Shown in pieces: positions 11,976 to 23,625 of a stretch of 64,000 bases of DNA. The notes under the pieces are model-generated. The model searched no databases. It was not told the origin of the DNA and saw only the letters and a list, made by a program, of their open reading frames with translations. The position numbers were made by a program, and so were the translations under genes. Within the stretch, counting starts at the first letter, position 1; every line of letters begins with the position of its first letter. The stretch comes from Toxonevra muliebris (lineage: Eukaryota; Arthropoda; Insecta; Diptera; Pallopteridae), in the NCBI GenBank assembly GCA_963691655.1, contig OY829329.1, positions 21,156,708-21,220,707 of the forward strand. The letters are read 5' to 3'.

Positions 11976-13228
11976 ATGAAACCGGATAGTTTCATACGAT
12001 TCTCTACAATTCTTTTGTATTGTTCAGCAGCAGCAATCTGCTTTATGCCAGTGAAAGTGTGTGGATTATTGTGGAATCGAAACTCATTTAAAATTCTAAA
12101 ACTAACTACGAAATTTCGCATTTATATAGCAATTGTTACACTATTCATGATAATCCCAACAGCGTATATATTATCGGAACATTTGCTTCTCAATTTATCT
12201 CATCGTATTCGAAATATGAGCTCATTTGATGTCGTATTGATAAATGTATTTATATTAACTCTAGTTTTTCAATTGCACTGCTCATACATCTGCATATTTC
12301 ATTCTCAGACAAGTTTTAAATTGTACCAGAATATTTTGAAGTTACGCGAACAAGTACAAAATATAAACTTCAAATTATTTTTTAACGATGAAATTTTCGG
12401 CTCATCTCACGTGATTTTACTCTTGCTTTTTGCAATAAATCACATAGTACATTTTATAAATTTTGTAGTAATACAAATGTTCTACGAAATCCTGTGGTGC
12501 GATGTTTTTTTTAATGAGAAATACACTTTGGGAGATATCGTCGGGATGATATGGCTACATACAAGTGCCTACTATATGGTGGTTTTGATAGCAATCTATA
12601 CAACGGCATACGTTTTGATATTGCTGTATTTGGATGCTGCAATGCAAACAATTACAAAATGCTTAAATACAAAACTAACAACGACTATCACTTGGAGTTA
12701 CTCAACGAATCTTTTGCTCCAACAATCACGTGAATCCTTGTGGCTGTTACATCAAATTATTCAGCAGATGAATAAAATTTTCTCCATCGGAATGTTTTGG
12801 CTCTTAGTATTTCGATTGGTATGGTGTATGTACCATGCCCTGCTTGCATTCGCTTTAATATGGGAAACCAAAGGTGTCATCGATATTGTCTCAGCTCTTA
12901 TAGAAGTTTTCATGTTCAATTTGGTATCAGAACGCATTGTAAAACGTTTTAGATATACCACTAATTGTATATCATTCTTTTCGATACGTCGTCTTGGCAA
13001 AATTAATGTGAGTCTAAATAAAACTATATAATATATTATTGCATATTCATGTTTTAATACTTGTTACAGCTACAGGATCATCTTTTACATGTCATCGTAA
13101 CTGATAATCGATTCGGATATAATAAAGATTTCACAATCGACTCAACATTAACTTTAGTTTTTTTAAACTCTGTACTAATTTATACCACTACAGTGGGACA
13201 ATTTATCTTGGGAACAAATGTAAATTAA
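11976..13228 (+). CDS. Gustatory receptor, two exons (11976-13007, 13070-13228), nested in a Sema1a intron
   Basis: Exon 1 (344 codons) ends at the donor GTGAGT and joins in phase 0 to exon 2, whose acceptor is TTGTTACAG, giving 396 residues. Hydrophobic segments lie near residues 10-31, 48-67, 85-108, 143-168, 189-219, 271-296 and 373-391, seven in all. Tail motif YTTTVGQF (382-389) is the insect gustatory receptor TYhhhhhQF signature with its first Thr replaced by Ile. A short last exon after a phase-0 intron is also typical of this family. Such receptors are membrane ligand-gated channels or subunits in taste neurons; the ligand cannot be predicted. The start chosen is the first Met of the open frame, and the length fits the family. 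Without the splice the frame would stop at 13031 and lack the last helix. The gene begins about 390 bp after the mariner copy. Confidence 0.86.
13008..13069 (+). other. Intron of the gustatory receptor gene
   Basis: This 62-bp intron runs from GTGAGT to TTACAG, with an AT-rich, pyrimidine-containing 3' end. It falls in phase 0 between Asn344 and the final exon, the position at which many insect gustatory receptor genes carry their last intron. Confidence 0.85.
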
Positions 13229-14298
13229 AATGTAAAGCTAAGCAAGCAGCAATGCATAAACATACTGATTTATTGCGGACTGCGGACTGCGGACTGCGGC
13301 CAGCAAATAGCAAAATTATCTGTAATCAAACGAAACTGCTGATCATTACGAAATGCTGATTTAAATGATTGAAATGATCAGCTGTTGAATGCTGAGCTAA
13401 ATTTGCTTGCTGAAAATGCTAGTCAATATTTTTGATGTGTAAACATTTTAGCTCACGGTATGGGCAAAATTTTATATGTGTAAAATGTAAGAATAACTGT
13501 ATCGTAAGATGTAAGATAACTGTAACGTCCAGTTCCCCTCTCGCTCGCACTACTGCATGCTGCGGCATGACTGTGCTACTCTAAACAACAAAGAGAAGAG
13601 AGAAGAGAAGAAGAGAGGGAGAAATTAAAATACGAGCGGAGTTTGTTTGTTTATGTTTCGATAAATTTACTCACACATACAAACGAAACATACGAAAACA
13701 AAATGTGTGTGTACATTTATTCGTGGCAGAATTATTTGTTGGTGTTAAACGTGTGGAGATCGACCATATCATACAAGCAGAGAAGTCGACGTAGCAAACA
13801 CAGGCGTTTGATAGGTTTTGCATTCGGTTAGTTAGATTGGATTAAAATTGAATATTTTTTTAAATATAAAAACAATACAAAATGATAAATATATATAAAT
13901 GATAGGTTTCAATAAATGTATAAACAAAATGTAGTGATAATGATAGCAAACCACGGCATTGTAAAACAGCAACACTTTTTTATCTATGTAAATAGCAAAT
14001 ATGTTAAACAGAAAAAATCAAACTTATTTATTATAATTTTCACATCTAATAAAATTTCAAATCGACAGAAGGAAAAACTTAAAGCGCGGAAAAAAAGATG
14101 CAACTACAGCTGCGTATATGCGAACATATCGTGCTCGATGCATTGAGTAAAAGAAAAATAATGCAACTATGATTTAGAGCAATTGCAAAATATTTTTGCT
14201 ATCACAACAACCAATATATGCGATATGGAATAAAAATTTGCATTTGCAATGATGCAAGACCATTTGCAATTCATAGTGAATTGGGCTATTATATATAA
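13229..14298. other. Gene-free stretch after the receptor
   Basis: It holds three tandem copies of GCGGACT (about 13276-13299), GA-rich stretches (13585-13620) and AT-rich DNA. No convincing coding sequence was found. A polyadenylation-like AATAAA at 13911 is too far downstream to assign to the receptor. Confidence 0.5.
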
Positions 14299-14997
14299 AA
14301 GATAATGATATCTAATAAATTTCAAAATCAAAAAAAGAAAGATTTGCGACTGCAAAGATGATGCAAGGCGTTGCTACGCTCCTCCGTGTTAAAAAATGTT
14401 GAAAATATCTTGTTTACAGATGAAAAAATTTTCACGGTTGAACAACATTTCAATGCGCAAAATGACCGAATGTGGCTAACATCATCATCGCAACAAAATA
14501 GGACTGTTGGCCGAGTTCAAAAGCCAGCTTCCGTTATGGTATGGGCTGGAATTTCCGCTTATGCCAGAACCCCTCTAATATTCATTGAAGAGGGTGTTAA
14601 AATTGACCAGGTTGTTTATCGGAGCATTTTAAATGAACATGTTCTTCCCTGTGTCCAAGATACATTTGTAAATGAAAACTTGACTTTCCAGCAAGATTCT
14701 GCACCTTTCCACATGGCAAAATTAACGCAAACATGGATAAAAGACAATTTTTCTGGATTCATAACATCTCAAGAATGGCCACCATACTCCCCAGACTTGA
14801 ATCCAATGGACTACTCTATTTGGAGTATTTTAGAGAGTAAGGCTTGTGCATCTCAACACCACAGTCTGGAGTCGCTGACAAATTCATTAGAGAAAGCCTG
14901 GACTGAAATTGATCAGGAAGTTCTGCGGCGAACAGTCCTACGATTTCCGGATCGATTGAAAGCATGTGTGCAGGCTAAAGGAGGTTATATTGAATGA
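14299..14997 (+). pseudogene. Tc1/mariner transposase, DD37D (maT-like), 5' truncated
   Basis: The long open part starts near 14362 and reads ENILFTDEKIFTVEQHFN, MVWAGIS, LTFQQDSAPFHMAKLTQ, WPPYSPDLNPMDYSIW, AWTEIDQEVLRRT, FPDRLKACVQAKGGYIE. Catalytic residues are Asp of FTDEK, Asp of QQDSAP and Asp of NPMD. The last two are separated by 37 residues, the DD37D spacing of maT elements. Upstream of an in-frame TGA at 14359 a short related stretch (RKDLRLQR) continues, but the DNA-binding domain is missing. No terminal repeats were found with confidence. The catalytic half itself shows no stop, so this insertion is fairly young or was captured late. Confidence 0.88.
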
Positions 14998-15189
14998 GGT
15001 GGGGTTCAAATGAATGCTTATATATTCAGCAATGTTAACACTTAGTTGTACTTAATGGAAGTACGTCCTTTTGAAAATAACTGCTGAAATGTGTAACGAC
15101 TATTTGTGTTGTTGTTGTTGTTCAGATCCGCAAAGAGAACGAATATACGATCTTACTCGAGTATGTGTGAAAAAACAAATAAATGTGTA

Positions 15190-15275
15190 TTAGTAGAGAG
15201 TAAATAAATATAAGAGAGAGATGAGCACAGATTAAGAGAAAAACAATAACATTTCATTGCAGTAAAAATGAAAGC
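15190..15275. repeat. GAGAGTAAATAA dispersed motif (also 31205-31275)
   Basis: GAGAGTAAATAAATATAAGA, GAGCACAG, AAAAACAATAACATTTCATT occurs here and, with small changes, at 31205-31275. It also occurs in reverse in the tails of the 204-bp units at 45-46 kb. Confidence 0.7.
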
Positions 15276-16365
15276 TCTCGTGGCTGCGGCCTCTGTTTAC
15301 TTCGACTCTCTCACAGTAGTTCCTCTCTCTCTCTCTCTTTCTCTCTTCACAAAAACAATACTCTTCATTCAGCGCATTTCTAAGTGTTCCTATTCCATAC
15401 AACCCATACATATAAAAGAAATTTACAGCCTGAAACTTGGAGAACACTTCAACTTCACTAAGGCCATTCAAAAACTTCAATTATGCTTAATCGCACATTT
15501 TAAAAATTTATAACTCACTTAGATTAAACTTAATTTTAGTTAAGAAATAAGGTTATTGTTGTCTTTTTTTTTTTTCTTTCAGTTTTGGTATGTGCTAGTT
15601 AGAAATTTCAATAATTTATAAAATGCATTATCGATTTTTCAGATCCATGTAATATTTAAAACTTTTTCCACTCACACACATAAACACACACACACATAAA
15701 AGTAGTAAATTTTAGGAAAAACTTTACAAATTGTAAATACTAGAATCTTTTGTGTAATAGCAGCACATTGTAAATAGTTAGAATAAGAAATTCCATTACT
15801 TGCAAAGAAGGCTATGCCTTCTCTTTACACACTCTCTCCCCGTTTAAGTGTAAGTGTGTGTGTGTATAGATTATTTATGTATCTATTTACTTTTCAAATT
15901 GCATACTTTTAGGCAATTCTCATTAAACTTTAGTCAAGCTGAAATTGAACATTTTTCAATTTACTTAATAAAGTATGCAAATGACACACATACTATACAT
16001 ACAAGAATATAAGCTGCATATGTATATATATATATATGTATGTGTATGAGTGTGTGTATATCTAAATATACACAAACATTTACTTAATTTGTAATTGTAT
16101 ATGCTTCCGGCAGACAAAAACAAACTTTTATCCCACCCAAAAAAAAAACAAAAGAAAAAAAAAACAAGTAAAATGAAATAAAAATAAGTATGCAAAATAT
16201 TCTAAGATGTGCAGGCAGGCAGGCAAGCAGTCAGAGGTAAAGCAAAGCACTGCAAAAAAAAAAAGAAGGAAAATGTCTGTTATACTTCCATTGTATATGT
16301 GCATATATGAGTACGTACACATTTATATGTGTGTGTATGATTATCATTTTCTCATACTTATAGTG

Positions 16366-16393
16366 CTTACTTACTTACTTACTTACTTACTTA
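16366..16393. repeat. (TTAC)n microsatellite
   Basis: About seven TTAC units. Confidence 0.92.
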
Positions 16394-16969
16394 TATGTCA
16401 TTCATTGCTACTGCCCTCATTCCTTCACTGCAGCAGAAATAGCAGAGCATCCTTTGCATTCTTATCGCATATATTTTTTCTTTGCAGCATATCTTCCTCC
16501 TCTACTCCATCCATCATCCCTATCAACCAATTCAATATAAAGCAATTCAATTCAATTCTCGATTACATTTTCATATGTACATACATACATATGCATAAGA
16601 AGAGCTCTATATTCTTTCATTTTCAAAAACTTTCCTATTAGCAAAACTAAGAAACTAAAAATGAAGAAGATTTTATTTTATTATATTCTGTTTTTATCAG
16701 TGAATCTCTCTACACTCATACACACAGAAATACACAGACGAGAGAGAGAGAGAAAAAGTGAAGAGAGTTGACATTTGTAACTACATAAATTCATTTGAAT
16801 TTGTATGCGAGTGTGTATGTGTGTGTGTGAGTATGAAAATGCAACACACATATACATACAGTTACATACCTACAGAGAAAAGGCACAAATATTTATAAGC
16901 ATTTATAAGTTTAGGGTGTCGCGAAAATAGGGAAAATATGATTTTCAATTGAAAGCTGAAAAAAGTTTG

Positions 16970-18070
16970 ACTGACAGTCCTTTAACATCAAACTGCTTCT
17001 CCCAAGAACTCGTCGACTACTTCAGCGCGGAATTGTTTCTTTTGCTTCGTTCACAACCGAATTTGATTTCCACTCGGCAGTTCCTCGAATGCTTCAACAC
17101 AGGATTATTTCCCCATCCACCCCCCCTCCCCCCGCCCCCCTCTCTACTTGACTGAGATTTCTCCAGCACAAAACTTCTCCCTGGTTCTCGACTTTGTTTC
17201 GTCCAACACAAAATTGATTTTCAGTTCATGATTTCTCGATTTTTTAAACGCAGGATTGTGTTTCCCTCCCTCTGCCCCCGATCACCAACCAACACAGAGT
17301 TGGGATTCCATCAACGACTTCTCAATGAATTCAATGCCTCTACACAACTTTGACTTCTTTTTACTTTACTTTACTTCTTTCAACGCAGAATCGGTTTTCA
17401 CTTCATGACTTATCTATTTCTTCGATGCGGCTTTGCTTCCTCCCACGACTTTGATTTCTCCAACACCGAACTCTTTGTTCTTTTTCGAATTTTCCTTGCC
17501 CAACATAGAACTAAATTTCAATTCGTGACTTCTCGACTCTTTCAACGCAAAGCGTCCTCCTAATAAAAGACTTTGGCTTCTCAAACATGAACCTGTTTGG
17601 TGCTACTCGACTGTTCTTCCTTCAACACAGAATTGGTTTTCATTTCACGACTTTTCAATTCTTTTAACTCAGCATTCACCTTACTGGATTTTGACTTCGC
17701 CAGCATAAAACTGCATTCGGCTTCATGACTTTGCTTCTTCTAACCACAGAGCTGTGATTCACTCAATGACTTTTGGATGAACTCAATGCAGAATTGCTTC
17801 GTCTCTACACGATTTTGACTTCTCCATCACGAAACTGTTTACTGCTTTTCGACTTTGTCTTGTCCAACAAAGAATAAAGTATCAGTACGCGATTTATCGA
17901 TTCCTTTAACGCAGAATAACTTTCCAATAAAAGACTTTGACTTCTCCAACACGGAACTACTTCCCGCATCTTGACTTTTCTTCCTCCAACTCAAATTTGA
18001 TTTCATTTCCACGACTTTTTAACTAAATTAATGCAGAATTACTTCATTTGCCAGAGTTGACGAAAGTTTT
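16970..18070. repeat. Degenerate array of CTTCTCCAACACAGAA-type units
   Basis: Phrases such as TTCATGACTTCTCGATT, TTTCAACGCAGAATTG and TTTGACTTCTCCAACAC alternate irregularly for 1.1 kb. Spacing between CGCAGAAT-type marks varies from about 80 to 160 bases, so units of roughly 40 bp have drifted strongly. No coding frame persists. Confidence 0.75.
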
Positions 18071-19162
18071 TGATCAAGAGCAAAACCATTTCATTAGTTA
18101 AACGATGCATAAAGTAAAGTAGGCTCTGAAATCCAAACGAGTTCGTTTCTTTGAGCACTTCGGTTTCAATTTATAGGTACCGTGTTCTTGTTTGAATTGC
18201 AACGTCTTCGCTTCGAAGCTGAGGTCGCGAACCAAGCAGTAAAACTCGCGACCCATGACTAAAACCGACTCACTACAGTTGTGTCATATAAAATTAAGCG
18301 AACTTAACCTCGTTCTTAATTTTTTTACTAGTTTATAGATTACATTATATTTTCGGAATTGCAGTGATCTCTTCTTGAAGCTGTAAGCATTTAATCGTGG
18401 CAAAGCTTGCGATTTAAAATTTCACAACTTTGAGGTTTCTTGCTTGCATTACACCCTTCACCAAAAAAAAAATCCTTGAATAGAGTAACCGAGCAAAAAT
18501 AAGAAGAATGTAGTGAGTGGAATGAGAAAATGTATGAACATAAGTGATACTGCTCTACATGCAACATTCATAAAGACTTTCTCTAACTACTTCTTCTTCT
18601 TCTTCCTGTTTTTTTTTTCCATACTAAATTCACATTTTACGACGTACTTTACTTTTCGGCATGTGAATTTTCACAAATTTAATTAAGCAAAAGACGACGA
18701 CAACAACAACAAGGTCGATGAAAACTAGACAACAACGACTAAAAGAGCGGCAAAGAGCAAGTAGCAGCATCAGCAACAAACAACTGTAGAAAGTAATACA
18801 TGTGTGGTTAAAATAAAAAAAAAGTGTATCAGTATCTACATACCAAAAACATCGACTATGTACTACTACTACGACTTACTACGATTTCTTTGACTATTTA
18901 CGATTTTCCAAACAAACAAAACGACGACAAATTTTGTGACTTTGCACAAAGAAATGAAGAAGTCGAAGCTAAAAGAAGAAGACAAAGCAAAAAAGCAGGC
19001 GAAGGAAGTAGAAGTCGAAGAAAAGTGATTTGTATTTTACTTTTTGGTATTTTTTGGTTGCTTCTCCCCTGTGTTGTTGTTCTCTTATGTTCAATTCAAC
19101 AAATACTTAAATTTTCTGAAATCAAGTTTTCTTTTTCTTTATATTGTAGCATCCTTTTTTTT

Positions 19163-19193
<31 letters not shown>

Positions 19194-20943
19194 TACTTTC
19201 AAATTTTGTGCCCCCGACGGAAATGAAATCGAGATGTTGTGATACACTGGTGAACTAGTGATAGCTGTAGAGGGCGATCGGGGGTGGCTGCCTGTCTGCT
19301 GGGTTGGTTATGATTTCATTTGGTCGTCGGCGGCAGCGCTGCTTGCGGTATATTTTTGCATACTCTCTTCTCTCTCCCTCTCTCTTTTTCGCTCTTTGTA
19401 GCGTACGTTCTGTTTTCTGAGAATGAACTGAAATACTTTGGAGTTAGTTTGGCTGTTGTAGTGAGAGAGAGAGAGAGAGAGAGAGGGAGAATACAGAGTT
19501 GCATGAAATGATTGGGAAACTTCTTCTTCAACAGCATCAAAGCTTCTTTTGGTTTTTTCCCCCTCTAACTTATTTCCTCTTCTTCTTCTTCTTTTTCTTA
19601 TTTTGCATATTTGCAGTTAGCTTTCCACAAAGTTTTTATACTAGATTTTTTGTTGTTTCTTCGTTTTGTTGTCTCCCCACTGGTTAATGTTTTTTTGTTC
19701 AAATCTTATTTAAAACTGAAAATTGTTGCTTGCAGCGTTTAGTTATCAGTAAAAATAAATTTTTATATAAATATTTTTTGGAAAGCAAACTCGGGAATTC
19801 AACCCAGCAGCAGCATTAATTTCCGTTTTGTTTATTATACAAATTTTGATTATATTTATTTATTTTTATTTTAAAAATTTCTTTTTGGTATTTTTTTTTT
19901 TGTATATAATTTTAATTAGAAATTTTCTTGTTATTTAATATTTTGCTTTTTTACATTGCTTTTTTTTTTTTTGCTCTATTTGAAATTTGTTTAGCGTGAA
20001 TTTGTATTTGTTTGTGGAAGTTTGTTTGCTAACGAGTAGATTGTGGTTGAAAATGGGGAAGAAACTATTTTCGCGAGGGAAATAATCTTTTTCTATCGAG
20101 TACGAATTTGAAGGCTTTGAAATTTTTTTTACACAACAGAGAGAACATACAAGAGTGAGTTGCTATTGAGACACCTCTTCCTCCTCAATATTATTCAGTT
20201 AAAGAGCGACTTTGTTTCCTTATTTTTGCATAAAAAAGTAAATGAGCGCTCTCTTTCGTTAAATGTTTTGACTGAATTGAACTCATTCTTTCTCTTTAAT
20301 ACTTATCGCTCACAGAATGTGTTCCTTAAAACTTTGAGCTAAAGAGCGTTCAGCTAAAGAGAACTCATTTCGATAACGGCACTACATATTTTTTACTCAT
20401 GAGTAGCGACGCAACTATGGAATTACTCTCTTTGTATCGCTCATTCATTTCTTCCCTACTAAATTTTTGGATGGAAAAATTCAATGGGAATGAGCTTTCA
20501 TTGCACTCATTCGAAACTAATAAGAAACAAAGTTGTGTAGTTGTTGGTGTTTAGCGAACGAGGTCATATGGAGATCGGCTACATACAATCTGGAAGAGAG
20601 TTTACTTCTCGCAGTTTTATTCCATGTACTTCAGTGAGAGAGCCGACGTCTCTGCTTTTTTTTTTTTTGCATATAACTGAGCTTTTCTCTTATGTGTTAT
20701 ATATGTATGTGTACTACGTTGTGTGTGTGGTGAAAAGTAGAGAGAGAATCAACAGAATAAAAGCAACACAAGAGTAAGTGTAGTGGTAGCAACACAAGAA
20801 AAGCAACAACAAAATACAATGTTTTATGTCAGACAGAGACCTGCTGCAAAGAGACTAAATCACTAACACTTGCACAAAAATTATTTTTTATTTTTGTTTT
20901 ACGGTTGCATTTTTATTTTTTCTGAGAGAGCGCGTCATACTAA

Positions 20944-21407
20944 GGGCGATGTTACACGATCAATGTTTTGCTATCAAACAATGAAATTGTTGTTGTTTTG
21001 AAAAATGAACACTGAGCAAAAGAGAGAATGAACACACTTCACTTCAAATTTTTTTACTGACGAAAAAAATTTTAATAGTTCGCAAATTTTAAAGATTATT
21101 TTTCTGCGTTTTTCATATATAAATGCAATTTTTTTTTTTATATAATTTGTTGCTATTTCCACCAATATTATCTCATATTGTGATTATAATTATTTTCCAT
21201 CCAATTCCATTTCAATTGTTGAATTTTCATTCACTGCAAAATACAATTTAATACTTTTTAATTGGAAAAACATAGTTGCAGATAAAAGTATTAAAAAATA
21301 ACATTCAGCAAAAAACTGATAGTGTAACAGGGCATCAAACAAAACGATGAAAATGGAGTAAAAACAGAAAACATTGACAGCAAAACATTGACCGTGTAAC
21401 ATCAGCC
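20944..21407. mobile_element. MITE, 464 bp, with TAA duplication
   Basis: The left end GGGCGATGTTACACGATCAA is matched by the reversed right end GGCTGATGTTACACGGTCAA, and both continue TGTTTTGCT. TAA flanks both sides (20941-20943, 21408-21410). A 3-bp TAA or TTA duplication is typical of PIF/Harbinger elements; assignment to that superfamily is inference. There is no coding capacity. Confidence 0.75.
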
Positions 21408-21975
21408 TAACACATCCAAAAGCAATTTATGCATACAAACATTTTATGTCTACTTTAATACGCTCGTGTGGCTTACAACAACTGCGTGAAAGTTTTTTTT
21501 TTTTTTGCTACATGCGCAATTGAAGTGATGCACGTGAACAGGAATATAGCAAAAGATATGAAGCGGCGGTAATTAGAATTGAATTTATACCCCCAGCAAA
21601 TATTCTCGTATTTCTTTAATTTTTTTTTTTTAATAGATAAGACATAAATTTCTTTACAATCAAATTAGACTTGATAAATATGTGCGAAAAAATTTATCAT
21701 CCACAAAGAAAAAAATGTTGTTGCTTAGACCCTTTAAACTTATACCCCAATTCAGTTATTCTCGTTTAGCCTGGCTCAGTGATCGAATAGCAGCGAGAAT
21801 GCTTCATTATCATCTCAAGCATGCGGGTTTCTTTCCTGGCTGAGCGTGACTTGACCCGAGTATTTTATGATGAAAAATTTTTACTTTACAAGTTGTTTGT
21901 GTTTTTTTCTATAAAAAAATTACTGGAAAAAAAAACTAAGTATGTAGGAAACATATATTTTCGTTTTAATTTTAA

Positions 21976-22453
21976 CCCTCTCAGGAGAATGTGTACTTCC
22001 AGTGGTAGGAAAAAATCGAGATGTTGGTAAAAAAACTATTCACGAATTTTTACCTGTCCAGGTTTAGCCATACGCGAGGTATACAAATATGTACAAAAAA
22101 AACGTTTAGGGAGCTTTAAAATACTCCGACTTGCACAAAATGTGTCTCTATTGACAGAATAAGGTTCTATCTACATAAGAAATTTATTTTTTACACATCT
22201 TTTTATTGCTTAGTATTTTTAATAATTTTTTGAAATTGACGGCACAAAAAAAAAAAAAAAGAAAGCACAAAAAAAAGGGAAGTTTCCCATAAAAGTCACA
22301 ATAGTTTCAACGGTAATGCTTCAATTGTAACAAAATATAGAGGAAAAAACAACAAAGACGTCAATACCAAAATGGTTTGGTTGGTATTTAAATCGAAGTC
22401 AGGAAAAATGTTCAAATTCATGAACACATATGTGTACGAAAATCCTAAGAGGG
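21976..22453. mobile_element. piggyBac-like MITE, 478 bp, with TTAA duplication
   Basis: TTAA lies at 21972-21975 and again at 22454-22457. The ends are CCCTCTCAGGA and, in reverse, CCCTCTTAGGA. GTGTAC occurs at both subterminal positions. TTAA target sites with CCC starts are the mark of piggyBac elements. No transposase remains. Confidence 0.83.
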
Positions 22454-22922
22454 TTAAAGTTATCCCTGGATAAATTTAGATTAGAACTGAATTATTTCAA
22501 ATTAAAAACAAAATGTAATAAATTAAAATTCGTATGTATAATTTAAAATTGGAAATATCAATGCTCAGAATTCGTGTTTCGAATTTCAACGAATTATAAA
22601 ATTTGCGAATGATAGCTAAAATATGAAATAAATACATACTTTTATCCAATTTTCTATATGTGTCTTGTATATTTGTTGTTGCTTCTCTCGGATTGACTCT
22701 AACAAAGCTCTTTAAGTTCCTGTTGAGTAAGAGAGAAAGAAAGTATCATAGAGTGCATGTACATACTCAGAGAGAGCCGGCATGAAAGTTTATCATATGA
22801 ATAAATTTGTTCATGGGAATTGGGCAGAGACGTCGGCTCTCTCAAGCTCAACTCAAATTAGTGAAGAGGAGTTTACTGTTATTAGTCGTGTTGTTTTTGC
22901 AAAAAATTCTTTTAGTGCAAAT

Positions 22923-22924
<2 letters not shown>

Positions 22925-22963
<39 letters not shown>
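22925..22963. repeat. (CA)n(TA)n microsatellite
   Basis: CA units pass into about thirteen TA units, with a (GA)n tract just after (22970-22980). Confidence 0.92.
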
Positions 22964-22967
<4 letters not shown>

Positions 22968-23520
22968 TGAGAGAGAGAGAGTGCTGTTTGTGTTGTTTTT
23001 GCAAGAGTTGAGTTTGTACGCTTACTCGCGTATATACATTTACACCTCAATTACTCTAACTGATTTTGAGAGATATTAAAATTTTCTGACTCACGGTCAT
23101 TTGTAGATTTATTACTTTATTTATGTATATATTTCTGATACTTCTCTTTAATGCCAAAATCTTTTTTTTTATACTTATAATCACATTCAAATTTTCACGA
23201 TTTCAAATTCAATCAGTTTCTGCCTACATTTCCTTATTTCTCTTACACAATTTCAGTTTGCTTTTCTTTTTATAAACATACACATAAATATTCCTTGAAA
23301 TCCGCTTGTTTTTTTTTATTATTTGCATTCTAGCCATATCCTTTTCTGTTTATTTTTTTATTTTATTTTTTTTTTTTTTTTTTTGTTTTTTATCCTTCAC
23401 CGTGTTCTTCTTTGAGTTTTATTCAATTTCATTATACAAAAACGAAAAATTTTCATCTTTTCTATGGTAACTTTCTTTACTCACTCACTCATGTATTTCT
23501 ATCTCTTTTTATTTTTGCAG

Positions 23521-23625
23521 ATAACGAATTATATTCCGGCACAGTTGCCGATTTCAGTGGCAGTGATCCGATTATCTATCGTGAGCCATTACAAACGGAG
23601 CAATATGATAGCTTAAGCCTTAATG
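23521..23625 (+). CDS. Sema1a: Sema1a exon a (Sema domain)
   Basis: This exon is preceded by a pyrimidine-rich tract ending TTTTTGCAG and followed by GTAAG. It completes an Asp codon begun upstream and reads [14 protein letters not shown]...[17 protein letters not shown], ending with one base of the next Ala codon. TVADFSG is a typical semaphorin propeller motif. The phase-1 start proves that a further coding exon lies upstream of the window or unseen to the left. Confidence 0.93.

Larger units (their letters stand above)
1..23520 (+). other. Upstream Sema1a intron (inferred), host of the nested receptor gene
   Basis: No exon encoding the signal peptide or first half of the Sema domain can be recognised here, although the first exon seen starts in mid-codon. 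The whole stretch is therefore taken as intron, at least 23.5 kb long. Apart from the features listed separately it holds AT-rich single-copy-looking DNA, T/A homopolymers and (CT)n, (CA)n and (TA)n tracts. I see nothing gene-like in 131-890, 1400-2100, 6600-9480, 18070-20940 or 22960-23520. An unrecognised non-coding 5' exon cannot be excluded. Confidence 0.6.

Noticed and set aside
12551..12733. 60-codon plus-strand frame and a minus-strand frame at 12761-13000
   Set aside because: Both are shadows inside the gustatory receptor coding sequence.
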